Positions 45,180 through 56,845 of a DNA stretch of 64,000 bases are shown piece by piece. Positions within the stretch are counted from its first letter, which is position 1, and each line of letters starts with the position of its first letter. Under the pieces are notes generated by a model that worked only from the letters and a program-made list of their open reading frames with translations, made no database searches and was not told where the DNA came from. The stretch lies in contig JARYHS010008074.1 of NCBI GenBank assembly GCA_031002005.1, forward strand, positions 283,155,930 to 283,219,929, read 5' to 3'. The DNA comes from Vandiemenella viatica (lineage: Eukaryota; Arthropoda; Insecta; Orthoptera; Morabidae). A program made the position numbers and the translations under genes.

Positions 45180-45375
45180 AGTTAACAGGTTCTTTTTCCA
45201 GATAGACTATTGTCTCGGCCAGTAGGTCAGTTGATAAAAGGGACCCATCCGCCATTTTTATTACATTTTGATGAAGTATCTCGTTGTGATAGGATGTAAT
45301 CTCTCGGTGAGCGAGTTCAACGGGAGCGGCTCAAGCGCCCGGTGGTTTATGGGAAGTGTAGTTCAAAAAAAATCA
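45180..45375 (-). promoter_or_regulatory. Promoter-like block with ZNF143-type and YY1-type motifs
   Basis: Against an AT-rich background this stretch has many CpGs. On the minus strand ACTACACTTCCCATAAACC (about 45344-45362) fits the ZNF143/Staf core ACTACAnnTCCCA. About 90 bp downstream AAAATGGCGGATGG (about 45242-45256) fits a YY1 site overlapping an ATG, a layout common in housekeeping promoters. The ATG opens a 25-codon frame (MADGSLLSTDLLAETIVYLE...) ending in TGA. This may be an internal promoter for PIX or a nested gene. Confidence 0.4.
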
Positions 45376-46130
45376 TGATGGCCGACCGGCACCATTTCTA
45401 AAATCGGCATGACCAACGTAACATTTTCCGACATGTGTTTGTAACAGATTTCAGTTTCATTTTTGGGGTGGTGCGGTCTGTTCTGTTTCATGATCTCTGA
45501 TCTTTGGCTGATGATTTTTCTCCGATTTCCATTGATAACTGTGACTTTTGTAACTTCTGTGAAAATTTTCAAGAATATATAATTCAGTTATCCGGATTCA
45601 GACTTTCATTTCTACTTTAGTACCTTTCTTACAGGAGGTTAATCTGTAAGAGGCGACTGTGGTCAATTTTACAGTTAGCATTCTACATGGTTTAACACGG
45701 CTATAGAACTTTTTACGAACTTTTTGAATGACTTTGAGTTTAGGTGAAGAAGCCGATACTAATACCTATATCAGCTTTGGCCCTAACAAGATGGGTACTC
45801 TGAAGACTGACTACTCTTGGGAAAATGTCATGTGCACTTGTCAGAGTAATTGTGATCAAAGTTAATTGGAGTTCACGGTTGATTTAAGTTAGAAATGAAA
45901 GGTAGCTCTAAGTTTTTTTTTATAATTTTGTACTCTGACTCTTCTTGTTGGAAAACAGAAAATAAGATTAATTATATCAATTGTATAAGGGAAATTCAAG
46001 GAGAATTTGCAATATTTTTCGATGATCAGATTATTCTGAAGCACATTCTTCATCAGAATTCCATCCAGAGATAGAAGAAACCCAAATCAACGATTCTGAG
46101 ATATCTGAAGATATAGTTTCAGTCCAACTG
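45376..46130. other. Intron, no feature recognised
   Basis: No feature I can support upstream of the hAT-like remnant. Confidence 0.4.
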
Positions 46131-47175
46131 TATGCGAACGAAAAATAATTTTTAAATTGGGTCCATTTAAACCACAAGGGTGATTTCCAAAAGATTCGGA
46201 GAGTAGCCGACCTTTTTCGGTCTTCTATTATTCACATATCAATAAGGCAGGCATAAAAATTCCAAGACCATGGTTATGTTATTCTAATGTTTTAAACAAA
46301 TTGTATTGCCACTTCTGTTGGTTATTAGCAGATCGTCAAAGCAAATCATACACCTCTACATGGGTTAACGGTGTTAGAAGCAATTTTACGCAAACTATAC
46401 TTGACCATGAAAAGTCACAGCAGCATATTAATGCATCCCTATCTTATCATAATTGGTTACAATGAAATATCATCGATACTCTATTGCACAAGTGAAATCA
46501 ATAGTAATATTACATTCTGGAGAGATGTATTGCATCATATAATTAATGTTATAATTACTTTAGAATCTTGTAATCTACCTTTAAGAGGCCATGATTCTGA
46601 TTCTGGAAATTTTATGGCTATTTTACGTTTGCTATCTAATTATGATGCAACTTTAAAAGAACTTCTTCTAAAACCAAAAGGCAAAATAAATTATTTAAGC
46701 CCTACGATTCAAAATTAAATTATTAATTTGCTTGGTACCGCAGTTAGGAACAATATTATCTCAGAATTAAAAAAGCTCCATTTCTGACAATAATTCTAGA
46801 TACAACACAAAACTTGTCAAAAATTGACAAACTTTCTGTAGTTTGTAGATACATCTCGATTACAGAAAATGATGATAATGTGCCCAAAGAATTAAAAATC
46901 TGTGAGTCATTTTTGGGGTCTACAGCAGTATCCGATTGCAGAGCTGAAGGACTTAAAACTGAAATTTTAAATACAATTAAACAATATGGAATTGATTTGA
47001 CTAAATGTAGAGGACAGGGTTACGATGGAGGAAATGTTATGTCGGGTGTTTATGGAGGATTACAAACCCTAATAAAAGAGCATGCTCCGAATGCCAATTA
47101 TGTTCATTGTGCTGCGCACGCATTAAATTTAGTTTTAAATGATGCTGCGAAACATGTTCGTGAAAGGTAGACTTT
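46130..47175 (+). pseudogene. hAT-superfamily transposase (ZMYM1/DUF4371-like), broken
   Basis: The plus strand in shifting frames follows the TTF-type zinc-finger region (IPRPWLCYSNVLNKLYCHFC near 46260), then a DUF4371-like core. That core includes LRGHDSDSGNFMAILRLLS near 46580, GQGYDGGNVMSGVYGGLQTL (47015-47075) and HCAAHALNLVLNDA (47105-47146). The latter two are the hallmark blocks of ZMYM-like hAT transposases, with the second acidic catalytic residue in the YDG region. The last clear segment is 118 codons (46814-47170). The C-terminal hATC dimerisation domain was not found and no terminal repeats were identified. Confidence 0.8.
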
Positions 47176-49560
47176 TTTCGACGCTTCTGTGTCACATAAT
47201 GATTTTGGTAGTCTTTTGAGGAGTGATCTCACAAGATTTTTTATCACAAACTATAGAAGTTAACTGCTCTGTATCCAGTTTATTTGTGTGGCTATGAAGA
47301 AAATACAGACTGGACTTGCTTCCAAAGTGTTCTTGTATGTAAATGTGCAACTATGTGTAACTAATTCCCTTCTCTATGACTGTAGAAAACTGTTCTGCAG
47401 TGTTTAACTCAGACAAAAATATGCAAGTACACAATGACCACCTAAATACTACATTTTCAAAGACATACCGGACTCTTCAACAATGTTCTATACCAACAAT
47501 GCACATACTCTTTGCAAACAAATCGCATCCATCCTGGGTGAGTGATGCCAGTTGCTGTAGATATGCACCTATAAGACAGTGTACTAACAACTTCTTCAAT
47601 TAGTAGAATAACAAAGCAAAATTTAATGTGTTGGTTAAGTTTGCTGATCTCTATGCATAACAGAAATTTTATGTATATAGTTTCATGCAGAGTAAATCAA
47701 TTAAAGAACAAATATAAGTTAAACATTTCATGTTTGAGGTTGCCATTGGATAAATACAGCTAACATAACTAATATCAGAATTTTCTTATTACATGGGGGT
47801 AAAAACAAGTATGTGCACTACGTTAACTGTTCCTAGGACAGCGGAAAATATTGTGGAGTTACAATAAAGGAGTGTTGCAGACGGTTGAAAACTATAAATT
47901 TCACTAACTTCCACAGAACAGAGGAGAACAATGCAAATTTCAACATATTACTTAAGATTAGAAAGCTTAATTTTTAATGAAAATCTATGACACATATACA
48001 GATATCAGGATAGAAAGTAATTTCACGTCTGAGGTAGATAAGGGGTAAACATGTATAAATTAATTGATATTAGACTTTTCTTATGATTTGAGGGTAAAGC
48101 CTTATATGTGAAAAAAAACTTTCAGGCTTCAAGGAATACTTGAAGTAATTTAGAGTTTTGATGATCATCAGCAAATGTCAAAATTGGTGAAATTTCTATA
48201 AGAATAACTTCCAAAAGAACAGGAATGATACAAAATTTTATGCTGTTTAATAAACTTGCTAATATCCATGCATGATTAGAATTTAAAGCATGTAGCATGA
48301 CTTAGACTGAAAATATAGTGGAAAAAATGACCTGAATTGCTTCAACAAAACGAAAATCAGTGCCACTATTGACTTGATGGGTAGGTGCGTGGCAGATCAT
48401 GGACTTGAGAATTCCTTTTATTATACTGGCTGCTAACATGATGACCTTGTTAATTTACAAGGCCTTTGAGAAAGCATTAACAAATTTTCAATATGTGTGT
48501 ACCTCTTCACTCTACATCCATCTACAAAACAGTCTCTCTCTCTCTCCACACCAATGCAAATGTTAGAAGCAGTCTTAGGTGACAAGGTTTCATTGTTAGT
48601 TAATTTGATAACATGTTAGAAACAGTGAACTTTGGTATGCTAGAACGTGTAGCTAATTTCCTAGAGTTGTGTTGAAAAGATTCTCTGATGGGGTCCATTT
48701 TTTTTTGTCCCAACAAAAAAGATCTTCCCTGTTTTTATACTTTATATAAACTTCTGGTATCCACAAAATAGCTTTTGTGAATGCAATAGTGAGGTGGTGG
48801 AGCCTTTCCAAATCTTATCTGAAAATGACTCTGAGCAATAGTAACAAACTGAGTTTTATGAAATATTAGAGGCCAAAAGTTATTTTCTTCTACCAATAGC
48901 TATAATTCAAAAAATTACAAATTGTGGCAAATAAAAAGTAACTACTGGATGGCAGGGTGTTCGGAAATATCTTTACGCATTTCTCTACTGATCCATGAAA
49001 GAATCACAGTTGTAAGTTTAATATTTAAGATATAATAACTCCTCAAAATCCTGACACAAAATTAAGGAAAGTTATAAGTATATTTACACATATGACGACT
49101 TTCCTTTATTTTGGTTAAATTTCACCAACCCTTAAATAAAAATAACCTTTTTTATTACACATCTCCACAATACAACAATACTGCCAAAAATAAGAATTTA
49201 CTTAAATCTTTTACTTCGAATTTTCATACAGATAAAAACAGCTCAGTATGGAAAAAAAAGAAAGAAAGAAAGAATGAAAAGAAAAGAGCCTACTGAGAAA
49301 ATTCATAAGCTCTTTTGAACTCATATTTTAATTATTTTTCTAGAATACCAACATAATCTGGTTAACAATTTTCAAACACTGATTTACAATCATTTCTGGA
49401 AAAAGTCTAATTACTCGCAGCTTTAGTGGATCTGAAAATAATCCTTATTTATAAGAAGAATAGGAAAAAAATATTGCAACTCTATCATAACCACTTGACT
49501 AGTAATGAAACACCTGCATCAAAACATAAAATATATAATATGAATAACTTTCATCGTTTT
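47176..49560. other. Intron, no feature recognised
   Basis: About 2.4 kb of AT-rich sequence with a short CT repeat near 48533. Nothing else assigned. Confidence 0.45.
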
Positions 49561-49562
49561 AC

Positions 49563-49641
49563 CTGAAATTTCAAAAGCATTTTTATAAGTGTCAGTATCT
49601 TCCATCTTTGTGACATTAATCCCAGTTAGTGGCAATTTCCC
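49563..49641 (-). CDS. ARHGEF7 (Pix/RtGEF): PIX/ARHGEF7 small exon: middle of PH domain
   Basis: This 79-nt exon is too short to stand out as an open frame but is unmistakable in sequence. It encodes GKLPLTGINVTKMEDT followed by DTYKNAFEISG, the PH-domain loop and strand that in PIX follow directly after FIY(E/Q). The acceptor is tttcag just above 49641 and the donor is CAG|GTAAAA below 49563. It starts in phase 0 and ends in phase 1, so the final G joins GG at the start of the exon at 27731 to make the glycine of EISG-PMIER. Introns of about 9.2 kb on one side and 21.8 kb on the other flank it. An unclassified long-TIR element begins only about 290 bp upstream of it. Confidence 0.92.
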
Positions 49642-50599
49642 CTGAAACAAATCAAAAAGTTACTATCAACAACCTTGCTGGTGGTAGTTGACCATCTATA
49701 AAAAAGAAATATTTTTTAAAACTTTTATAACAACAGAACAATGAAAATATGGAATAGGGGAATTAGCCCATCACTTACCACAGATAAAGGCAGGTAGACC
49801 AGACAAACAAACAAAAAAAAAACAAAAAAAACATATTTGCAATATTTTAGTTTGAAGCCTTATTTATGTTAGTAGGATTAGACCATTTGGCATGGCTTAC
49901 CATATGAATAGCTACTCCGTGGAGAACAGGATAGGGTGGTGTAGATAAACTATTGTGGGGGATTCTACGATATCCGAGGCACTGAAATTTTACGAATTTG
50001 ATGGTTGATTCTGATAGATCTCGACGAGACAAATCGAAAAGGAAGAATAAGTTATTTTGGTATCTCGCTTAGTTTCCGAGATATCAGATGTTTAAAAAAC
50101 GAAAATATACACCTCACTACTGATCATTATCTAAGAAATATGTATTGTTACCTGTTTAAAATTAACGCAGATATATACTAGCGATCATTGTTCCATAAGA
50201 AAAGGATTTCGTGTATATCTTCCGTGTACAAACCCAGAAACAAAACAGAAAATAGTCAGTATTAAGTTACGCTCAGCGCTGCCATTATGTACCAAAGACG
50301 TTGCTTTACTGTAAGCTTCCATCGATTTTGTAGCACAGATGTAGCTGTGCTAGCTAGGATATTATTAATTTTACACATCTGGCATGGCTGAAAACTTGTT
50401 AGAACGAAAATAATTAATATTGTAATAAATGGCTCTGAGTCGTTAGGACGGAGTGAAACATTAACATACAAAATAAAAAAAAATGATATATTTACTATTT
50501 CTCGAGGAAATATATCATGATCATCCATCTTCTAATTATTACATACAAAATGGACGAGTACGAAAAGGTCGCCTCAAGCACTGACAAATTCGACTGTTA

Positions 50600-51232
50600 C
50601 ATCTGTGAGGCCCGTGCGTAAGGTGGTTGAGGTTAGGTTGGAATGCAGCAAGGATCAGAAAGAAAACGTCTTCTGTTAATATCTGTGATGTCGGTGCATG
50701 AGGTGGTGGAGATAAGGTTGGAATGCGACGTGGACCAGAAGGAAAATGTCACCTATTCATATCTATGAGGACCGTGCGTAAGGCGGTTGTGGTTAGGTTG
50801 GAATGCGGCCTGGACCAGAAGGAAAATGCGTCTATTCACATCTGTGAAGTTCGTGCGTAAGGCGGTTGAGGTTAGGTTGAAATGTGGCCTGGACCAGAAG
50901 GAAAATTCGTCTATTCACATCTGTGAAGTTCGTGCGTAAGGCGGTTGATGTTAGGTTGGAATGTGGCCTGGACCAGAAAGAAAATATCTATTCACATGTG
51001 TGAGGTTCGTGCATAACGCTGTTGAGGTTAGGTTGGAATGCAGCCTGGACCAGAAGAAAAATGTCGTTTATTCACATCTGTGAGGTTCGTGCATAAGGCA
51101 ATTGAGGATAGGTAGGAATGCAGCCTGGACCAGGAGGAAAATGTCGTTTATTCACATCTGTGAGGTTCGTGCGTCAGGCAGTTGAGGTTAGGTTGGAATG
51201 GAACCTGGACCAGAAGGAAAATGTCACCAAGG
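50600..51232 (+). repeat. Eight direct repeats of about 80 bp
   Basis: Copies of a unit containing atctgtgaggttcgtgcgta, aggcggttgaggttaggttg, gaatgcggcctggaccagaa and ggaaaatgtc start at a spacing of 77-80 bp (gtgcgtaag-type words at 50614, 50694, 50774, 50853, 50932, 51009, 51089, 51169). They lie just inside the left terminal repeat of the long-TIR element. Confidence 0.9.
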
Positions 51233-51538
51233 GCACAACTAATTTCCGAGATATCGCTCTGGGGTATGCTACGATAACTGCAACTTCATGATTTCATTGT
51301 AAGAACATTGCATATATCAGAAAATCCACAAAAAGTAATTTTTAGTTCATAACTAAGTAGATGAATTCGCTGCAGAAAATGTAAACATTTTCTACACCCT
51401 AAACGCACCACGAGGAGGTATCACTTACTGCCTTCCATACACATATTTATTTTTCTTAAGTAAATTAATTAATGTTTGAAAAAATAAATTATAGATTTTA
51501 ATAATTTTTTACGTGTGCAGAAATAACATTGTAAAATT

Positions 51539-52718
51539 TTAAAAGAAGTCATTTGGAAGTTCATCGCTGTCAGATAGACCTGCTGATATTAATGTGTCTA
51601 TGACTTCACTGTAATTTTGTTCCAAACCTTCATCCAAACGTGATCTTTTTGGCGGCTGAAGCAGGTATTCAATTTCCGAGATCAATGTAGGTGAGTCAAT
51701 TTCTTTTAATGATAAGCCTTCTTTCATATCGCCATCCGTGAAGCCTGGAAACACTCTTTTAATATTTAGGAGAAATTTAAATGATTTTAGAACCTTTGTT
51801 GTTATACTTATTCAGTACATTTTGTCGATACCAGTACAGTGTCATGTATTGGTGCAGAAGTTTTGCAGATCGTCGACATATGATACTTTTTTAGTAATTT
51901 ATTCAGAATTTCTAAATCGTTTATGGTGTTCGTTTTGTCTGTTTGGTTAACAATTCTCCTATACTATGGTTTGTTTGCAAATGTAAGCTACAGATTTGGT
52001 AGAGAACATTTTCTCAATACCAATGTATTGTTTTGCACTGTGTATCATGGTGAATGTACCGGTACACTCCTTTTTACTTTTTGAATTAACTTTGAAGAAA
52101 AGGCCAGACTTGGTTTCTTTGCAATATAATCCTAAAAACGTTATTGTCATGTGTTCCGTAAGATGGCCACGATTGTATTTTCTTGTACCTCAACTGATTT
52201 CTTTTCCATTATTTGAATAACGCCAATATTTTTGGTTCTCAAATACATCATTAATTTTCATGTCTATGGTGAAACTAATAATTATTGCAACAGTCTCCCT
52301 AAAATAAATTGTACAACATCCATCGAAGAAAGTACATTGGCATGGATTTATGGTACTGTTGCATCACTTTTTTTGTCCTTTTTGTTGCGCATCTCCAAAC
52401 CCATCCCAACTTTTTTTGAGAGGAATTTTCAACTACCATTAGTAGACCATGTACCTCGCTTGCAATTAATTTGTTAAACGAGGTGTATATATTGAAATTG
52501 TCTAATTGTGGATGTAGCAGAGGATGTTTTTCACACAATCCGGAATAAGAAACACCGCGAACAAACGCTACGAGTTTTACTATATTAACAAGAATGTTGT
52601 TATGGTGACAGTCGATAACTGAAGTAGTTACTTCTAGATAAAGGCAATATAAATTTGTATTTATAGATAAGTGTCTTAATGTTATTAACGGCGACCTTAA
52701 GTTTGATTCTTTGCTCAT
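51539..52718 (-). pseudogene. Open frames inside the long-TIR element, possible transposase remnants
   Basis: Three minus-strand frames (139, 63 and 71 codons) lie in this order. The last ends in an acidic tail with LPNDFF. They look like real protein in composition but match nothing I know, and the catalytic residues of a DDE transposase cannot be identified. The breaks between them suggest decay. Confidence 0.35.
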
Positions 52719-53174
52719 TATGGTAAAAATACATCAAACTAAAAACTAGTTTTTTTTTTCAATATCCAATAGGTTGGCAGACATGCGCAATGACGTATAT
52801 TATTAGCATCGTATGTGTTACAGTAATCTATGGTACAATAAGGCAATGCTCAGCGTAATTTACTACTGAATGTTTTTTGTGTCATTTCTGGATTTGTACA
52901 CGGAAGATCTACACGAAATCCTTTTTTTTTATGAAACAATGATCTCTGGTATATATCTGCGTTAATTTTTAACAGGTAACAATACATATTTCTTACATAA
53001 TAAGTAGTAATGAAGTCTATATCTTCCTTTCATTAAGATGTGATATCTCGTAAACTAAGCGAGATACCAAAAAAATGTATTCTTCATTTTCGATTTGTCT
53101 CGTCGAGATCTATCAGAATCAGCCATCAAATCCTTAATATTTCAGTGCCTCGGATATCGTAGTACTGCCCTATT

Positions 53175-53466
53175 GTGACATGAACCATATTTTTTTTTTT
53201 TTTTTTTTGTAACTGCTTTACGTCTCTTTTTAACATCGAGGTCTTTTAGAGACGGGAAAGGATGGGGGGCAAGGATGGGGGCAAGGAATGGGAAGGAATT
53301 CGGCCATGGCCTTTTGAAGGAAGCATCCCAGCATTTGCCTGGTGTGATTTGGGGAAACCATGGAAAACCCAAATCTGGATGCCCGGACGGGGATTCGAAC
53401 CGCCGTCCTCCCGAATGCGAGGCGAGAATGCTAACTGTTACACCGCCCCGCTGGTGACATGAACCA
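53175..53466 (-). mobile_element. tRNA-derived SINE, copy 1, with 13-bp target duplication
   Basis: GTGACATGAACCA at 53175-53187 and 53454-53466 flanks 53188-53453. Read on the minus strand the element has a tRNA-like head (gcggggcggtgtaacagtta followed by GCATTC) with a perfect B box GGTTCGAATCC (53401-53391). A body of about 180 bp follows, ending ttaaaaagagacgtaaagca and a short poly(A) tail (poly-T on the plus strand). The target-primed duplication and poly(A) indicate LINE-mobilised retroposition. It abuts the right end of the long-TIR element. Confidence 0.9.
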
Positions 53467-53920
53467 CCGATAACTCTCAAGAAGAGACTAATATACATAT
53501 ATGAAAGAGAAAGACAAATTACACCCAACACTCACCAAGGTTGAAGGGAGGAGGGTAGCAGAAACAAAAAATAACACACAATATGACAAACATGCTGTTT
53601 CGAGCAAAACCCTTTGTCAAAAACATAGAAATATGGGATTGTGCTTGCGCAAGCACGTGCAGTCAACACAGCCACACACAGAATATATGTATCACAGGTG
53701 ATGGTGAAATTTCCAAGCAGAAATGTAGAAATGTAGAAATTTTAAGTTTATTAATGGAGAAATTGGAAAAAAAGAACAACAATAAATAAATTTAGAACAA
53801 TAAATCAGTGATCTAGGCCAGGAGGATGTCTGGTACCCAGGGTACTTTTGGCAAGTAAGTTGCTCACCATAGATTTATAACAAGTTTGAGGAAGAGTGCA
53901 GAGACAGCTGAATTGTCAAA
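53467..53920. other. Intron, no feature recognised
   Basis: No supported feature. Confidence 0.4.
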
Positions 53921-53929
53921 ATATTAAAA

Positions 53930-54313
53930 TTGTGGGAGTTGATGGGAATTGAAACACAAGAACATAAGTGGCTATTTGGAATAGAGGAATGGATAAGTTA
54001 GAGGCTTCTGGAGTTTTGTAAGAAAAATGGGTTAGTGAAATTCTTGTTATAAAAAACAAGAAGAAAGGTAACCTGGTACACAAGAGTGGTAAAGGAAGTC
54101 TGCAGCAGACTCTTTAATAATAAATGGAAAACAGAAGAGGAGTATTGCTAATATAAGGGTAAAAAGCAGTAAAGGGCTTAGGACCAGTCCTCACATTTCT
54201 GTCATGAAGCTTAAAGGAAAACACTGGATATAGACAGGAGCTAACAGCATAGCTGGACAGACAGAATGCATTTGATAGTGTACACAGAAGTTAAGATTTG
54301 GGAAAGTCTGTAA

Positions 54314-54364
<51 letters not shown>

Positions 54365-54960
54365 TAACCGCTTTACGTCTCTTTTTAACATCAAGGTCTT
54401 TAGAGACGGGAAAGGATGGGGGCAAGGAATGGGAAGGAATTCGGCCATGGCCTTTTGAAGGAAGCATCCCGGCATTTGCCTGGAGTGATTTGGGGAAACG
54501 ATGGAAAACCCAAATCTGGATGCCCGGACAGGGATTCGAACCACCGTCCTCCCGAATGCGAGGCGAGAACGCTAACCGTTACACCGCCCCGCTCGGTGTC
54601 TTTAATCAAAGGAATCCCAAAATCCATAATAAACTGAAGAAAGGTATGTATGCTGCTGAACCCTACAGTAAAGAAACAGCTTACCAGCAAGATACAGGCA
54701 ATTAAAATGAAATGTCTTAGACGTAGAATATGGGTAATGACTGAAATGACAAAGAATGAGGGTAGGGACACAGCGAAAGATGAACCCTTAGAGTAGAATA
54801 CAGAGACACCAAACATGAAAGGTGTAATCTGGTATAGTGAGGAAGCACAGAAAAACCAAGAAAAATAAATGAACTTAAGATACACAGTAAAATGACCAGA
54901 ATAAGACTAGTATTGGATGATTGGGGGTATTTGTACTTGTTGTTACAGGGGAGATTCACC
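53930..54960 (+). pseudogene. LINE reverse-transcriptase remnant interrupted by SINE copy 2
   Basis: Left of the SINE, DRQNAFDSVHRS (about 54265-54300) resembles the AFDSV box with the first catalytic Asp. Right of it, LIKGIPKSIIN and, after about 100 bp, KIQAIKMKCLRRRIWVMTE fit the later thumb and C-terminal blocks of the same kind of reverse transcriptase. Most of the palm, including the YADD box, is gone. Stops are frequent. Clade not assigned. Confidence 0.55.
54306..54607 (-). mobile_element. tRNA-derived SINE, copy 2, with long poly(A)
   Basis: The same SINE as at 53188, over 230 bp with only a few substitutions, including the B box GGTTCGAATCC (54542-54532). The tail is a run of about 48 A (T at 54316-54363 on the plus strand). 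Flanks GTCTGTAATC (54306-54315) and GTCTTTAATC (54598-54607) are a 10-bp target duplication with one change. The long pure tail suggests a fairly recent insertion. Confidence 0.88.
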
Positions 54961-55900
54961 TAGTGGCTGGGAATAATGATGATGATGATGGTGAAAGTGA
55001 TCTTAAAAAGCCATGGTGATATATCTCTAGCAATCTGTGGGGACCATTCTTCTTTGCATTCCATTAACATTTTCATTGGCATTTTCCTAAATAATTCGGC
55101 TGTTAATTCACAAATTATTCTGTACTAGGTTCAAAGCCCATTAAAAATGACAGGCTGTATGGAATGTTCTGGCAAGTAATTTCCTCACAATTGTTTAACT
55201 AAATAAAATTATTATAAATTAACATTCAACACAATTCCTCACACCTTATACTGTAGCAAAAAGTTTCAGTTGTCATCACTGTCCACCTCACTACAAATGA
55301 CATAATAACCTTACGACAAACACTGTTCCCAATCCCCAAGACTCTTCTTACATGGGATCAAAATGAACATCTATCATACTAACTGCACCAATACTACCAC
55401 TACAAAGTCAAAGCATCAATTATTAGCACATACTTTCGTTAATCTATATATTAGTTTTAATCATAATCCAGTCTGAAGAGATGATTATAAATGTGGAAAT
55501 ACTTTCATTCAAATAAAACAATGAATCATATCATGGCACTGATAAAAGAAACTTAAATTATTTTTAAAAATCTTGGATAACTCATTCCCTCTTCTATAAA
55601 CACAAAGGGTAATATTTCTGCTCAAACTTGAAAGCTTCCATCGTATGTACATTAATAGATTCATCGCATCATGACAAAAATGTGATCTCATATTTCTTAG
55701 ATTCCTATAACAGTGATAAGAGAAAATAATGAAATCATCTACATCAAAGAAAAATAAGTAAATAAAAAGCAACTAATAATTAATGTGTTGATTTAAATGA
55801 AATGTATGGGTTCCATTAAGTGTTTTGTTCTTCACAATTGCTTAACTAAATAGAATTGTAATTAAATAACACTCATAACCCGATTCTTTTTTCAGTAGTA
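54961..55900. other. Intron, no feature recognised
   Basis: AT-rich, nothing supported. Confidence 0.45.
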
Positions 55901-56044
55901 TCTCTGGCCTTTAATATATTTCTCTCGGGCTTCCAGCCGTGTTAAGATGTCACATTTGTGACATCTTAACACGGCTGGAAGCCTGAGAGAAATATATTAA
56001 TATTCAACGCCGTGAAAAATTACGATCATACGTCTCTGGCCTTT
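55901..56044 (+). mobile_element. Palindromic insertion B (120 bp) with 12-bp target duplication
   Basis: TCTCTGGCCTTT at 55901-55912 and 56033-56044 flanks a 120-bp insert. It is made of a palindrome of two 44-nt arms (55911-55954 and 55957-56000, one mismatch, 2-nt loop), then a 32-nt tail containing caacgccgtgaaaaattacg. There is no open frame. The tail resembles that of insertion C in reverse orientation. Confidence 0.88.
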
Positions 56045-56845
56045 GTTAATTCAGTAACGACGACTAGGGGCTAGATGTGTCAGCATTATGGACACAATGA
56101 CATAATGACCAAACTTAACCCTGTTAATTAGTATTGATTATGTAACAATATCACTGAAATATTTAAGAATTTTAGGCTAGTCAAGGTCAATGAAGTTTGC
56201 AGTTTCATATTACAGCACTATAATTATTATTGTAAATTGGGGAAGTATGAACATAACACTATTTTGGATTAAGGGAGTGACTGCTTATGCAAGAACATTT
56301 CACAGTTTTCTTGGCAATTACATCATGATGTTTAAGAAAGTAAATAATCTATAACGGTGTAATGTAACAGCAGGGACAGAGGCAAGCATCTGTTATTTTA
56401 AAGGGAAAATGTGTGAATGTTATAAATAAGTGGACAGTGCTTAGTTGGTGTGGTGGGCAATGCAGCTGGGAGGCTTGGTGAGTAGCAGTCATCTCCCCCC
56501 CTCCCCCTGCATTCTAAAGAGATAAAGATAACGGCACCAGACATGCACACAGGCAGGTCAATACGAGGGGACACTAAAGTGCGAGCAGCGGACAGTACCA
56601 CCTGAGGACATTTTTGTAAGCACATGGTGCTATGCACAAAATTTTGGGACCCACACAACAAGCCTTTTATCTTTGTATCTTTAAATATATGAAAGTGTGG
56701 TATTATACAACGAGACGTAGCCTTCCACTCTGATGGACTAAAGCCGATCCTGTGATGCAACGAGTCACAACAACTGCCACAACTGATCAACAGCATTGTC
56801 TATTGCTGTCCACATGGTAAAATAAACAGTTATCAATATCAAAGT
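56045..56845. other. Intron, no feature recognised
   Basis: No supported feature. A 132-codon open frame at 56398-56796 on the minus strand shows no recognisable family. Confidence 0.4.

Larger units (their letters stand above)
49931..53174 (-). mobile_element. Unclassified DNA transposon with ~290-bp terminal inverted repeats
   Basis: 49960-50240 and 52890-53160 are long inverted repeats (left: tacgatatccgaggcactga, gatctcgacgagacaaatcg, ggtatctcgcttagtttccg; right: their complements), with outermost words ATAGGG and CCCTAT. Inside lie eight ~80-bp direct repeats and minus-strand open frames at 52718-52299, 52150-51959 and 51754-51539. The last has a protein-like end (SEIEYLLQPPKRSRLDEGLE). 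I do not recognise a transposase family. A SINE has inserted at the very right edge. Confidence 0.7.

Noticed and set aside
45181..45255. MADG... open frame as a confirmed first coding exon
   Set aside because: The frame ends at a TGA after 25 codons and no good donor precedes it; only the promoter-like context is reported.
50600..51232. CRISPR-like array or telomeric TTAGG sequence
   Set aside because: The units are contiguous ~80-bp direct repeats without unique spacers, in a eukaryotic transposon. The ggttaggttgg word occurs once per unit and is not a TTAGG tract.
53188..53453. Functional tRNA gene
   Set aside because: The B box and acceptor-like head are good, but the sequence runs on into a SINE body and poly(A), is flanked by a target duplication and has a near-identical copy at 54316-54597.
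54298..54705. 135-codon open frame beginning with a run of phenylalanine
   Set aside because: It is a translation of the SINE poly(A) tract and SINE body in the wrong strand sense.
56398..56796. 132-codon minus-strand open frame
   Set aside because: No family resemblance, no splice context and no neighbouring element parts.
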